Shown one piece after another: positions 21,176 to 32,776 of a DNA stretch of 64,000 nucleotides. The notes beneath the pieces are model-generated. The model was not told the DNA's origin. It ran no database searches and saw only the letters and a list, made by a program, of their open reading frames with translations. Both the position numbers and the translations under genes were made by a program. The DNA lies in the NCBI RefSeq assembly GCF_000340215.1, contig NW_006921540.1, positions 1,234,377 through 1,298,376 of the forward strand. The letters run 5' to 3'. This DNA is from Pseudocercospora fijiensis CIRAD86 (Eukaryota; Ascomycota; Dothideomycetes; Mycosphaerellales; Mycosphaerellaceae). Position 1 is the stretch's first letter; each line of letters starts with the position of its first letter.

Positions 21176-24100
21176 CTATTGCGGCGATACTGTGCCGATC
21201 TTCATACTGTATGGCGCAAGGACTTTCTTGGCATTGCATATCCTCCATGCCAGGTTCCTGACATTTCCGTCCGCTTGGACGACTTCTGGTGCAAATTCGA
21301 TTCCAAACATTTGCTGGACGGCATAGACGACGCGCTTAGCATACTTGCCTTGCCTCTCCAATGTTGAGCCAAAGGCATCATCGACGCTGCGCGGTGCCAC
21401 GTCGGAATCGCGATCGAAACAATTCTGGACCACGGGAAGAAGGGCCGATTCGACTGCGTCGCGAACAATGCTGCTTGATTGATCGTACTGGATGTCGTCC
21501 TCGTCGAAGCGGTTGATCTTAATCTCAAAAGGTAGAGAGATGGCCATGACGTTGTATTTGCCATCGTGGTGGTAGCGGAATTCGAAGACGCCTTGTGTCC
21601 ACCAGAGTTTGTCGCCTGAGAACTCGAGCTCTCCACTCAAGAAGTCCTTGTTCACGCCATCTCTGCGCTGCACACCAGAAACTTTCTGATCGGCGACTAG
21701 GATGCCTCTGCTGGCACTGGCATAATCATACGCGCCCGGGTTTGTGGCTATCCATCTGCCCTGAGACCCGACTTTGGTGACTTCACGGGAGGCATTGTCG
21801 CCGACACGATAGAGACCAATCCAGTCCTTCTTGCTGTGGTTCAGAGGAGCTGTCCACTTGATCTTAATAGGTGCACCATAGTCCACGACGAGACGCTCAA
21901 AGCTGTCAGTGCGCTTGAGTGGCTGCTGTCCGACTTCACTTTCTCGGCCACTGTTCGCAGGATCGGCCTTGTTGACAGCAGGGTTACTGGTATCGATTTC
22001 GACAGAGTAGTCCTTTGGATCGTAACCTGCGAGGTCTGGCGCCAGTCGAGTGACGGTAAGCCTTGCTGGAAAGTGCTTGAACATAGTGCTGGAGTCTTGT
22101 GCGAAGGAGTTGAACCCAGCCGCCAGCTTCGGGCCGGCTTGATCGAGAAAGTCCTCAAGTGAGTCAAGTGTCTCATCGATAGCCTTGTTCATGCTGCCTT
22201 GCCATTTCCTGAGAGGTTTTGGCAGCGAGCGGTTTAAGGTCTTGGAAACGCCCGAGTCTTGCCGCAATCCCTGTCTGTATAGCTTTTGCATGTGCGGTTT
22301 CTCCACAAACTGGATGAAGGACAGCGTAAGCGTGTGCGACAACAATGCCAAGAAGAAGATGGATTTGCTCCAAGTCATGATGGCAGCTCCCCAGACGCCC
22401 GCTAGACCAATGGTGCGCTCGGGGTTGTTCAAGAATCGATATATGCCGCCATAGGTGAGTTTCGGAGCTTGATCCTGGAAGAAGAAGTCGCCGAAGAACC
22501 AGCCAAATTCGCCAAGCGACTCATAGATGCTCGCGATTGTCCAGATCTGCAGTGCAATCATGGCAAAACCAAGGACGTGCCGCAAGAGCGCCATGCCGTA
22601 TGACCAGTTTTCTGGGAGACCTGTCGGATGCGGGTCAGTCGCGAGATGCACACTCCATGGAAGCTATTCTCACTTACTATACATCTTCCAGGCGGCGCAG
22701 ATGAAGCTCGTGAAACACATGGACATGCTGATGTGATAGATGCCTTTCCATTGTCGCCAAGCCTCTTCTGTGCTTTCGCCGTACTTCACAAAGTGGCGTG
22801 TCCACCACTTCTTGTTGGATTGCCGATCTAGGATGAAGCCGATTCCGATGGAGTACCACAGGCGCCACAAGGTCGCACTCAGGACGAAGAAGGTTTGCCA
22901 AAGCCATGTTGATGGCGTGAGGAGTGCAACGCTGCACATGTAGAGCTGCAGAAGAATGACCGAAACGTCTGTTACGCGATGCAGGTCCATATTCTGCAAG
23001 CCTATCAAGTTATGAACAGGTGACGGCGAAGTGGCCGACGCCAGCGGAGGCATGCCGTTGACATGACCGGCACTCAGCAGTCGGGTCGAGTATTGAGGTC
23101 GTTTCGGTGGTGAATCAGGGACTCCTTCGGAGCGCTTGGGTGGTGGGGGCGCGTTGTAGGTGCGCTCCTGACAGTCGGAGATGGTCAGCGTATTCCACCT
23201 CGACCGAATGTGGGTGTGCAGACTTACGATATGAGGATTCTCGACAAAGGCAAGGAAGATGAGCTGCGCTGCGTGCGCAAGGATGGAGATGAAGAGAACT
23301 TTGTAGCTGGCCGCCATCATGGCAATGCCGTAGTATCCGACGTATCCAATGGAATACATGGGATGAGGAGCGAGCTCAAAGACACCATCGAAGGTCAAAT
23401 CCTGGTCAATGAGATAGAAGAAGTCACCCCAGTACCAAGCGAAGTCTTTGACAACTCTGTGGGCGTCGAGCTTGACCCATAGATTGAAGAAGACAAGGAG
23501 CCATCCACCAAGCCATCTGGCCAATGTCATGGCAAACGCCTCGTTCTCTGGACGTCCGCCACACGCGTAGGCAAAGAGACAGTACGCAGTGAAGTCAGAC
23601 ATGAGGATCAGATCTACAAGGCGTCGGAACAGGAGCCACGTGTTGTATTCAATGGGGGCGTCGTCAAATTTATAGTCTCTGGGAATCTTGGCTTCCATTT
23701 CGTGCTTGAGGAACTTGTACAGCGTCGGATGGGGATTTTTGCCGCTTTTGGGATGCTCGAAAATGCCGGTCTTCTTGGCCCAGACTACGAGGCGCTTATG
23801 GTGAGACTGGTTGTGCAGAAGCCAGCCAATGCCGAAGTTGTAACACGTTCGCCAAAAGAGGAAGACAATGGCAAAGACGGGAACTCGTAGTGATGTGGGG
23901 AGAATCCACATGAGGAAGAAGTGGCATGCAAGGGCAAGGACAATGGCAATGTCTGATGCATTCTTTGGCTGCGTGGGATCGAATAGCTGCGAGACCATAT
24001 CGTCTGTGTGAGGCACAGTGAAGACTAGGGAGTGGTACATCAGCAGTGTTTGAGAGAGGAGATGCGAGACATGACCATGGCCGCTGGGAGCTGTGCTTCT

Positions 24101-24428
24101 TGGGGCAGCCCGCGGCAGCCTACGTGTCGCTTCAACACATGCCCGTTCCTGGCCCGCCGTGTTCAGGCTGAGGCTGGGAGTACTTACCCGTGCCATCTGG
24201 AGTTCGCCCATATGTGCGCTTGTCTTCCTCTTTCTTGTTTTCTTTCGCGTGTTGATCGTTCAATGCTCGGACCGCAGCCGAAGCAGTGTCTGACGAGCCT
24301 GCCTGCTGTGGCTCCGCGGGTCTTTGCGAGATGCGCTCGCGGAGGCCACTGGGGTCAATACCATTGCTATCGCCAGTGCCAGTGCCAGTGCCAGTGCCAG
24401 TGCCAGCTGGCGCATTCGGTTCGCTCAT
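21176..24428 (-). CDS. CHO2: Phosphatidylethanolamine N-methyltransferase (first methylation step), 4 exons, 990 aa
   Basis: Exons 24428-24188, 24024-23228, 23167-22678 and 22620-21176 join in phase; donors are GTAAGT-type and introns are 163, 60 and 57 bp. The protein methylates phosphatidylethanolamine with S-adenosylmethionine in the ER membrane, the entry to phosphatidylcholine synthesis. Seen: two PEMT-like membrane modules (one ending [20 protein letters not shown]...[15 protein letters not shown], the other [12 protein letters not shown]...[20 protein letters not shown]), each with an ER-type helix bundle, and a long soluble C-terminal part ending [15 protein letters not shown]. The length and two-module build match fungal Cho2. 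The N-tail holds a glycine-threonine run from a hexamer repeat. The start at 24428 (MSEPNAP) is chosen over an in-frame codon at 24503. Confidence 0.92.
24372..24406. repeat. GCCAGT hexamer microsatellite inside CHO2 exon 1
   Basis: Nearly six perfect hexamer units; on the coding strand they encode a [15 protein letters not shown] run in the disordered N-tail. Hexamer length keeps the frame when copy number changes. Confidence 0.9.
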
Positions 24429-25138
24429 GTGTGCAAGTCTCTCCGTGTCTCGAGTTGAAGTCGAGTTGCTACGGCCGGCCGTGTTGAAGAGAGGCGGCGG
24501 CACAGAAGAGTGGGTAGTGGGTAGTGCTTGGCTCCTGTGTGCACTCCGTTACCGAGATGCCATTATCATAGCCACCCACACTATTGACAATGTTGGGAGA
24601 GAAGCGGGCGGGGCGGGGCGGGGCGTGATTTGGGCGTGGGCGTGGGCGTAGGCGGGTATGAGAGGAGACGGGAGGCAAAGGGAAGGGAGTGGAGGTTCAA
24701 TTGGACAAGACGAGCAAAGGATTCGAAGCTGCAAGTAACGCGGACACGCACGGCTGTACGGCTGCCTTGCGCATGTGAAGCCGAGCTCGGATGTGACAGC
24801 ATCCAGCATCCTCCTTCCGGAAAGTGAAAGGATTTTCAGGACTTTTGTCGCACGGGCCACCCACCGTCCATACATACATATTTTCTCGCCATCAGCAGTA
24901 TCATAGCATAAGCCATAAGGGTTATGATTAACATTGCAAGCAGCCGTCGGGGCTTCTACAGAGGTTGTCCGTGAAAATGCTGCGCTATCATCTCAACTCA
25001 TCATCCATAATAATGACTATGTAAATGGCCAGAAATTCGCGCTTTCAGTGGAGCATCACGGCACGTGAGCCATGTGCTTCGCATGCATGCGGAATCCCAA
25101 CGAAAATTGCGCAGTAACTCAGACCTGCTTCCATGTGT

Positions 25139-25221
25139 GCAGCATCCAGCATCCAGCATCCAGCATCCAGCATCCAGCATCCAGCATCCAGCATCCAGCA
25201 TCCAGCATCCAGCATCCAGCA
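25139..25221. repeat. CATCCAG 7-bp minisatellite, about 11-12 copies
   Basis: Perfect head-to-tail units of CATCCAG. Because 7 is not a multiple of 3, apparent frames through it (MLDAGCW repeats) are artefacts. Confidence 0.95.
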
Positions 25222-25308
25222 TACCTGTAATGTTACTGTTACTTGTACGCTCACACTCGCGTCAAAGGCTCGCGTGGCGTGTGGCACAGCACAGCACGCA
25301 TTGTCGAA

Positions 25309-25341
25309 GGCATCGCGTCGCATCGCATCGCATCGCATCGA
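25309..25341. repeat. GCATC pentamer microsatellite
   Basis: About six GCATC-type units. The same pentamer family recurs at 29187-29203 and, on the opposite strand, at 29351-29393. Confidence 0.85.
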
Positions 25342-25792
25342 TATTGCTCTGACACCTGTCATGTCTGATGTCCGTGCTGCATCATCCATTGCTGCTTTGC
25401 TTCACGCACGTCTTGAGCCTGCCGCTGCTTGCCCACTGCCAAGCCTTCGCATCCATGACGACATCGCACATACAGCCGCGGTCACGGAAGCGTCAAAAAC
25501 ATGAGGTGAGGTTGTGATAAGGTCAACGCACGAGCCTGCCTCCACAGCGCTCCTTGCGCCTTCCAATAATAATGGGCCTTGATGACTGTGCGGCACGAAA
25601 ACGGCAAAGCTTTGCAGGACATCAACCAGACGGCCACGTCCGATCGCCAACTGCCAACTCCTATACCACAACCTTTCTGCTCCCGCTCGGCCGTCTCGCC
25701 CGTTTTGTATATGTACAGACAGTGCTGTGAAGCATTTCCCATCTTGCGACAACGCCAATCCGAAAAGCAAGCCCAGTCGCTCAGTCATCATC

Positions 25793-28345
25793 TTACGCAC
25801 GAGCTACCTCAACCAGCGTGCTAACCTCACTGCTCGTAGCCCTCGGCCTCTCCACATCAATCATGGCGGAAGAATCCTTCTCACCCTTCACCACTTTCCT
25901 CGATATCCTTACAAATAAAATGCAAACGATAAGTCCCAGCCCGGCCGAGGCAGCAGCATAGATGAAGGCGGCTTGGTAGCCCCAAATCTCCCTTTTGGAA
26001 TCCGTGCCTTTCGCCACTGCATCCGAAGCATTGCGCGGGAGAGCAATTGTGCTCTCCGCTTTTAGCGCCACGATCTCGGAGATGGAAAGCGAGAATGACA
26101 TGGCCAGATTGACCAGAATCGAAGAGACGGCGCCAGCGAGCCCTTGGTGACGAAGTGGTGAGACGGCCGAAAGGAAGATCGTGGATACTGTGAACGTCAA
26201 GTCGATGCCGATTGTCGCGCAGAGCATGGATGGCATGACGAAAGCCCAGTAGTTCATTGGGAGCGGGCAGAGTGCCAAGAGCAGTGGTGCTCCGATCCAC
26301 GCCAGCCCTGAAATGAGAAGGAGCATCATGACTGGCACGATATGAATCATCGAGCCACCAACGATACAAAGGATCAGACCTCCGACCGCTGTTGGCGTAT
26401 ACCATGCTGCAAGAGTGACGCCTCGGATGCCGCCTTCGATCCCGGTCGCGGCATCGCTGCTAAAGAAGCTTGCCGATTCGTACAGCCAGACACCGTACGA
26501 AGCATAGAAGCAGAGGCAGGCGAGAGAGAAGGCCTTGACGCTCTTGGGCCGGAAGAAGTCGAACGGCAATAATGGACAGGTGGCCAACCAGCCTTCGACC
26601 CAAAATGCGGCGCAGAGACACCCAAGGCCTGAAATTAGCGGACCTAGGACCATTGGGAACGTCCATCCGGATCTCTCGCGGTCGAATTGGTTGGCATATG
26701 GCTCTACGGCAAGCGCATATGCCACCAAGATGAGACCGCCGGTTATCAGGAAGCTGCCCAGCCAATCCATCTTCAAGCCTAGCATCTCGCGATTCGTTCG
26801 ATCATGAGGCACGGTCAAGTATGCTGTCATTGCTGTGATGAAAGCCAGGATCGCAGCGATCCAGAAGTACCAGCCTGGAGCACTGTCTGGCAACGCACCG
26901 GCGACCAGAAATCCGGCGAAGAAGCCTAGCGGCGCACATCCTGCGTACAGACCGAGCACAAGGTTCTTTCGTGGTCCTTCAGTATAGATACTTCCGATCA
27001 TCGAGAAAGTGCTTGGGATGAATGCCGCGATCGCGAGTCCTTGCATAGCTCTAGCGACGTCGAGGATTGTGATGCCAGATCCGTCGGTGAAGGACGATGC
27101 AAAGCCGGCAATGATAGACCAAATGCCCAGCCAGACAACGCCAAACATGAATGGTAGATAGCCTCCGTACATGTCGGAGATGCGCGCGAAGACAAGCAAT
27201 GTGGCGGACAAGATTAGCGAGAGAAGCGACGCGGGCCAGAAAGTGCCCATGGAACCCGGACCAACGTCGATTGCACCGTAGATTTCGAGGATCTTTGGAA
27301 GCTCAATTGCAAATCCAGAGATCATGTATTCCGCGAGGAACTGTGTCATGGCGATGGTGAAGCAGAAACCAACTTCCGAGAACGAATGTCGGAAGCGCGA
27401 TTTTGGCTGCTGCACTACATCCTCCTCATCACGTTCATCGTCTTCAGATGGGGTTGGAGAATTGCGGGCAGTCTCAAGCTCCTCTCCCTTCTCATCGATG
27501 ATCTGGTCTGCACCTTGGACAACAGTATCGGGCTCGGAGCGAATCGTCGGCTCTCGCTCGTAATACTGCTGCTCGTCTGAATCCCCGAGGCCGGACTGCA
27601 TAAGAGATGATGCGCGCCTCCACTCCGCTTTCTCTTCCTTCCACATGATGAAGTTGTCGAGGGATTGAAGTCTCGTGAAGGATGGCTTTGGCTTAGGTCG
27701 CATCATGGAAGAATGTTGAGAGCTACTCCTGCTAATCGAGGGCTGTTGTAAAGGCGGCAATCGCCAGATATCGTCGTCGGAAGGCTGCGCAGTTGATGAG
27801 GAAGCTTGATCGTCTGTACCCTGTCCGTGACCGAGAAAGCTGAAGTTGGTTCGAGAGGGAGGATGGCTTCGCGGCCTGCTACCAGGTCTTTCAAGCGACG
27901 TATGTGACTGCGAGAAGTCCATGTTTGCGGCAGGGGCGATTGACTTCCGCAGACTACGCGAGAGGCCGCTCTCGAAGCGAAGTGAAGAATGCCGAGCAAC
28001 ACCGTTGCCCGATGGTAAGCGTGAAGCATGTGTTACTGGGCGAATGACGTCTCGGTTGCTGTCGAACGCAGGTCGAGGACGATGTAGCCTATCATATGCC
28101 TCGGCATTCACATGCGTTGCAGAAGATGAAGCGGTCCAAGGTCGATCGTCTGCACCAGCGACTGCATCGACATCCCTTCGAATGGTGGAGGACCTACTCA
28201 ATGATGGTGAAGCAGTTGGAGTAGGTCGGCGAGGTGGAAAGTAGTTTGGCGATGAGAATCGACTTGATCGCGTCGCCCGCAGATCTGGAGTCGACTTTGG
28301 TTTTCGGGGAGGGAGAAAGGGTGGCTCGTTTGGTGGAGTGGCCAT
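25793..28345 (-). CDS. MFS transporter, DHA2-like (14-span), with long disordered N-tail (850 aa)
   Basis: Intronless frame; the start is placed at the ATG at 28345 (MATPPNEPPFLPPRKPKSTP), a typical fungal beginning, rather than an alternative codon at 28447. The first about 320 residues are serine- and proline-rich and carry an acidic patch (PSEDDERDEEDVVQQPKSRF). Then about 14 membrane spans begin at FTIAMTQFLAEYMISGFAIE. MFS marks include ARISDMYGGYLPFMFG (loop 2-3 motif A-like) and PSTFSMIGSIYTEGPRKNLV. A late QGLAGAVSSILVNLAMSFSL box is shared with drug/H+ antiporter-2 and aminotriazole-resistance proteins. Probable plasma-membrane proton-coupled exporter; the substrate cannot be told from sequence. 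The unusually long N-tail suggests phosphoregulation (inference). Confidence 0.8.
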   Translation of the reverse strand: MATPPNEPPFLPPRKPKSTPDLRATRSSRFSSPNYFPPRRPTPTASPSLSRSSTIRRDVDAVAGADDRPWTASSSATHVNAEAYDRLHRPRPAFDSNRDVIRPVTHASRLPSGNGVARHSSLRFESGLSRSLRKSIAPAANMDFSQSHTSLERPGSRPRSHPPSRTNFSFLGHGQGTDDQASSSTAQPSDDDIWRLPPLQQPSISRSSSQHSSMMRPKPKPSFTRLQSLDNFIMWKEEKAEWRRASSLMQSGLGDSDEQQYYEREPTIRSEPDTVVQGADQIIDEKGEELETARNSPTPSEDDERDEEDVVQQPKSRFRHSFSEVGFCFTIAMTQFLAEYMISGFAIELPKILEIYGAIDVGPGSMGTFWPASLLSLILSATLLVFARISDMYGGYLPFMFGVVWLGIWSIIAGFASSFTDGSGITILDVARAMQGLAIAAFIPSTFSMIGSIYTEGPRKNLVLGLYAGCAPLGFFAGFLVAGALPDSAPGWYFWIAAILAFITAMTAYLTVPHDRTNREMLGLKMDWLGSFLITGGLILVAYALAVEPYANQFDRERSGWTFPMVLGPLISGLGCLCAAFWVEGWLATCPLLPFDFFRPKSVKAFSLACLCFYASYGVWLYESASFFSSDAATGIEGGIRGVTLAAWYTPTAVGGLILCIVGGSMIHIVPVMMLLLISGLAWIGAPLLLALCPLPMNYWAFVMPSMLCATIGIDLTFTVSTIFLSAVSPLRHQGLAGAVSSILVNLAMSFSLSISEIVALKAESTIALPRNASDAVAKGTDSKREIWGYQAAFIYAAASAGLGLIVCILFVRISRKVVKGEKDSSAMIDVERPRATSSEVSTLVEVARA

Positions 28346-29350
28346 CTTGATCGTCTTCTTCCTCCTGAGCCCAATGCTTTCCAAAAGGGTGACAAACGAC
28401 GCACGCAAAGTACAGTTCCCGCAAGCAGATGCAGCGAGGCGGAGCAAGATCTTATGGATCTGGTGCCTGGCCCAACATCCAGGTCCTCACCAAAAGCAAA
28501 AATTGGAAACAGTGGGCTCGACCAGACCCAGATGACGTTGCAGGAACACGTTTGACCTGCGTGTCGATGTGAAAGTTGAGTTGTGCGTGTGTTTGCTGGT
28601 ATGCAGGAAGCCGCACGCCAATTGTCGGCAGGGATGATTTCCAGGCAAGGAAATCGCGCGCAGTGGCGGAGGAGGTAAGGGACAAACAATCACTCACGTC
28701 CCCTGCCAAATGAATGGAAATGACAGAGTGGATATGCATCTCGGCCATGACCATCTGTCAAGCAGACCCAACAGACCCAAATGGGAACAACATGGAGCAC
28801 GGCGTGTTGAGAGGCAGGCCCGCCTATTTTGAGCAGTGCCGCGGCTGCTGTCACGAGGCAGTCCATGTTACAGATGGCTCTCGTTTGTGCTCAGCCGGCT
28901 TCAGCGTAGTGATCAAGCGGAAACATGCCGGGTGCCGTAGAGGCTTGAGGCCCAAACGGCCGAACGTCGCTCGTTTCAGGTTCCATCGTAAATGCGCATG
29001 GCTGCATCGGGCCGCTCTGAACCAGGCGTCGGGGACAGAGACATGGGGTACTCAGCCGAGCCGGTGTCACTTCTCCTGGAGATCGGGCCGCGACCTCCAT
29101 CAGATCATGTACATGGCAGTAGCCAGGTCCTCGGCTCCTTGATGGGCAAGATGGCGTACATCGTCGAGTGGATTACGTATTGTTCGCATCGCATCGCATC
29201 GTGTCTGATCATTGATGCACGGGACGCGCCTGCATTATTCGGGCCTTGTCTCACGCCCTGACGTGTCTTAGTTCTATTGTCCGCACCAAGTGACAGGCGG
29301 CGTTGTGAGAAGTCGTGCAACGCCGACGGCACGTGACGTGCTTGTTCGGA

Positions 29351-29393
29351 CGCGATGCGATGCGATGCGATGCGATGCGATGCGATGCGATGC
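29351..29393. repeat. GCGAT pentamer microsatellite, about 8 copies
   Basis: Perfect pentamer array; its reverse complement is the ATCGC/GCATC family seen at 25309 and 29187. Confidence 0.95.
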
Positions 29394-29539
29394 CGTTGAG
29401 GCTGAGTGGCAGCATGCTGCATTGGGATTGGCGTGACCGGGGCCCTTGCCCACTGGATCTGCATCGCGCCTCGCCAGCTCGCCAGCGTGACACGGCGCGA
29501 GAATCCTCCGTCGACACGAGATCCCGGACGGCGGGCACA

Positions 29540-29566
29540 AGGCGAGGCGAGGCGAGGCGAGGCGAG
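29540..29566. repeat. GGCGA pentamer microsatellite
   Basis: About five perfect units. Confidence 0.9.
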
Positions 29567-29723
29567 AGAAAGAATAGAAGCTGCAGTCGCGAGATCCCCA
29601 CGCGCATGGTGGGAGTGGGAGTGGGCGTGGGAGTGGGAAGAAAAGGAGGAGCAGTGGACGCTGGACAGGTGAGGTCACGGCCTGAAGGTGAGGCTGAACG
29701 CAAAGCAACCATCCAACCACAGC

Positions 29724-29770
29724 CCGATGGCGATGGCGATGGCGATGGCGATGGCGATGGCGATGGCGAC
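29724..29770. repeat. GATGGC hexamer microsatellite, about 7 copies
   Basis: Perfect hexamer array downstream of the coiled-coil gene that ends at 29908. Confidence 0.92.
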
Positions 29771-29907
29771 GGCCATGGCGTGGTGCCGAACTCCTCCGGC
29801 AATGGCACTAGTCACAATTACACGTCTGACGCGCTGCTTGTTTGGTGCCGAGGGGTCTATACGAAGGTGCTATGTATCTATTCCAATGACTTCACTCTGA
29901 ACATTTG

Positions 29908-30957
29908 CTACTCTTCCGTCGTCGTCGTCCCCACATCCTGGCGTCCATCGCATTGCTCATCCTCGCGCATTATCTTCCTCCCGACCGGAGCGGGCCCAAC
30001 ACTGGTGCCTCGCTTGGTCACAGATGAAGCCACGGGCGTGGCCAGGTGGCTGTCATTGTCAAGCTGAATAGCATTTTCAGAGTAACACCGCTTGTGAGAG
30101 TTTATCTTTGCATTTTCCGTCGATGCACCCAGCTTGGCAGGCGATAGGATCACCAAATCCGGCACTTGATCCCTTTCTGTGATTCCAGAAGTAGCCGAAG
30201 AGATGGGCGAGTGAAGTTCATGGCTGTCGCCACCTCCGAACACAAACTCAGGAGCAAGAGGAGACATCAACTCGTGGGCGTACACATGGCCTCGTGCGTC
30301 AGTGGCAGGGGCATCTTCATTGAGGCTGTTCCCCACTCCGTGCCGCAATGCATGTGGCTCGTAGAAGCCACTATCGGCGGCGGAAGATCCGGTAGCATAG
30401 GGCGAACTTAGTCTTCTCTCACGCTGTGGTTCCGACAGCATGGACAAGTCCCAGTATTGCGGTATGCCTTCGGCAGAAGTAGAAGCGCCACCAAAGCTAG
30501 GTCTGTGCGGGAATGCTGGCACCGCAGTATACGGAGAGAAGGCGATCGGGCTGAATGGCGTGAACAGAAATGGAGATGGTGGAAGTTGCTGGGACGATAG
30601 ATCCGTTGCCGCTGCACCCCAAGGAGTCATCGGAGAATTGTGGGTTGCGCCGCCGCCATGTTCGAAGGACGCAATCAGATCGTTACATTGTCTCAGCATG
30701 TCATGAAGTCTCGCTTGCTGAAATTCCATGACCGCGATGTTGCGCTTGGTCAAGACGCGAGAGTACTGCCACTTTTTTCTCTCCTCCCTAGACAGATGTC
30801 GATCTTGTCTTTCGGAAAGGACTCGCTCGACCTTAGACATTTTCTTGTACTGCTTACTCAGTTTCTGGTGAGTCTGCCCGAGCTCTGCGGTGTAGCTTTG
30901 GTGTTGGCCATAAAGTAGTGCGAGCATGTCAGGCCGAACTGGCGCTGAGAAAGACAT
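29908..30957 (-). CDS. Unidentified coiled-coil protein with disordered C-terminal part (349 aa)
   Basis: Single exon from ATG 30957. Residues about 10-100 are highly charged and helical (QKLSKQYKKMSKVERVLSER, then SREERKKWQYSRVLTKRN, FQQARLHDMLRQCNDLIASF), suggesting a coiled coil. The rest is low-complexity S/P/A-rich with HELMSPLAPEFVFGG, followed by a tail containing KRCYSENAIQL and a final TTTTEE. Codon use looks coding throughout. I recognise no named family; proteins of this plan are common in Dothideomycetes and often annotated hypothetical. A role as an adaptor or regulator is only a guess. Confidence 0.65.
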   Translation of the reverse strand: MSFSAPVRPDMLALLYGQHQSYTAELGQTHQKLSKQYKKMSKVERVLSERQDRHLSREERKKWQYSRVLTKRNIAVMEFQQARLHDMLRQCNDLIASFEHGGGATHNSPMTPWGAAATDLSSQQLPPSPFLFTPFSPIAFSPYTAVPAFPHRPSFGGASTSAEGIPQYWDLSMLSEPQRERRLSSPYATGSSAADSGFYEPHALRHGVGNSLNEDAPATDARGHVYAHELMSPLAPEFVFGGGDSHELHSPISSATSGITERDQVPDLVILSPAKLGASTENAKINSHKRCYSENAIQLDNDSHLATPVASSVTKRGTSVGPAPVGRKIMREDEQCDGRQDVGTTTTEE

Positions 30958-32776
30958 CTTGTACGATTGTTCTCCAGATCTGCTCGGGGCGAGCGGGACG
31001 AGTTCTTGAGCGCAAGAGGCCGGCTCGGGCGGCGCAGAGGCTGTCTACACTACGCAAGATGGCATTTAATGATGAACCAATGCCTCTAATGTACCTTGAG
31101 CTCGAGGAGAGTCCTTTCTGAGCCGCCTCTTGGGCTTGGAGAAGCTTTCAAGACAATCAAATGAGATGCTATTTCTTGCGCCTACTTGCCGCGGTGGCTG
31201 CGTGTGGACAAAGAATTTCTTTGACCTTCGGGAATTGCCACGCTGGAAGCCGTCATGCCCTGAATGCGACAAAGACAAAGCGGCGCCATTTGTCGACTTG
31301 CTTCAAGCACAGACGCATCTATGGTTGGGACAGCAATGTTAGGTCGGCCACTCGTGGTTTCGTGGGTTTCATGGCCGCGGTGTTACTGGGAGCGAAATGT
31401 CAGTAAGCATTTTCTGACAGGTCACTCAGCCTCAAAGACCGTGAAATACATGCAGTAATTGCAAGGCAACATCGGACCCGCTTCGAGTGAGATGAACAAA
31501 GCGACTGGGTCTGTGCGTCTTCCTGATCGGACCCGACTAACTGACCTAGCCCGCCCGGCTAGGCTCTGCCAAATGTGGGAATTGATAGATGCTGGGATGC
31601 TTCACGATTAACGATGATGGAACGTTCGGTGTCTGATTTGCGGCGAGGGTGTCGTCTACGCGGCCGTCGCAATGGTAACGCCTTCTACCGGAGCGATGGC
31701 ACCGGAGATGGGCACATGTGCTTTCGTTCAGAAGAGGCAATCGCAGCAGGATTATGGAACGCCTTCATCCAACCCAGAGACTCACAGATGCTGGAGGGTG
31801 GCAGGAGCGTCATATGTTGAAGCCGCCGTGCTCGGCAGCATGTGCATAGAAGCCTCCAGAGGCCCCCGTCTCTCGCTGTCTAGGTAACGCTGTCCAGCTC
31901 ATCGACACGTCCGACACAGCTCCATTGTTGTCCGCGTATGGTAGCTGCTGCTTCTCTTTCACGCGCGCGGGCACATGGGCCGGCTCAACGCCCGGCCATT
32001 GCAGTTGCGATGTCTTGTGCTCTTCCACATGCCATGCTCCTGCTCTTGCCAACATGCGCCCGTGGATGATACTGCTCCCGTCCATGATGTGCTGTCCAAG
32101 TCTTTGCTAACATTCTCGGCCAGCCAGCCAGCGCACGATGTGCCCGCCCTCCCCTTCCTTGCCTGGCAGGACCAGATGCCGACTTCGCGATGCCGTCAGC
32201 CGTCAAGCTGAGATGGCCGACTTGGGCATGGCATGGCTGGCATGGCCTTGATGGACTCCATGGCCACTTGCGCGTAATTATCGGCCTTCAGGAGTCGCTT
32301 CGAAGCTGGCGCGCTCGCACACTTTGAAGGCGGCGAGGTAGATATCGACGAGGCCGTGCATTAGCTCAATGGAGTCGAGCGAGTCGAAGGCCGCGCTTCT
32401 GAAAGCGGTTGACGCCGCATAAGTTAGTCGTGGACACCCAATGCCATTGCTGAGGTGAGGTGCGCGTACGCTGCTGAGCGTTTTTTGGCCTCTTGCTGCG
32501 CTGCGCTGCGCTGTGAGGAGGCATCGCATCGCGGAATGTGCTCGGCGACGTCATCTCTGCATCCACCCACTTACACTTCGCCTTTGACGCGCACCCACAG
32601 CACAAACCACAATCCGTTAGTCTGTATCGTGCAAATCCTCAGTCTGTACATAATCCTACCCTGCGCTTCCCACCTTCGAAGGCTTCACTGCCTCCTGGGA
32701 ACTCCTTCAACCAGCCCTCCCCTCCCTCTCGCGGTCTGAAGCGCTACACACCCTCTAGATCCGGTCTACAAGCAGC
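30958..32776. other. Intergenic region, no supported gene
   Basis: Shared upstream DNA of the coiled-coil gene (minus) and NBP35 (plus). Short frames are present but none is convincing. The last about 200 bp are pyrimidine-rich (CCCTCCCCTCCCTC), as in many fungal core promoters. Confidence 0.5.

Larger units (their letters stand above)
24429..25792. other. Intergenic region rich in microsatellites (CHO2 promoter side)
   Basis: Upstream of CHO2 (minus) and downstream of the MFS gene (minus). It contains GCGGG repeats (24607-24626), TGGGCG repeats (24629-24653), the 7-bp minisatellite at 25139 and ATCGC repeats near 25313. No supported gene. Confidence 0.6.
28346..29907. other. Intergenic region with clustered microsatellites
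   Basis: Promoter side of the MFS gene at the left. The right half holds GCATC, GCGAT, GGCGA, GGGAGT/GGGCGT and GATGGC repeats. Apparent frames across 29250-29810 are repeat artefacts. No supported gene. Confidence 0.6.

Noticed and set aside
25001..25389. Frames MLDAGCW... across the 7-bp minisatellite on both strands
   Set aside because: They are products of the simple repeat and have no start context or domain.
29251..30067. Long frames through GATGGC/GCGAT repeats (SPSPSP, DGDGDG)
   Set aside because: Repeat artefacts; one overlaps the antisense of the coiled-coil gene.
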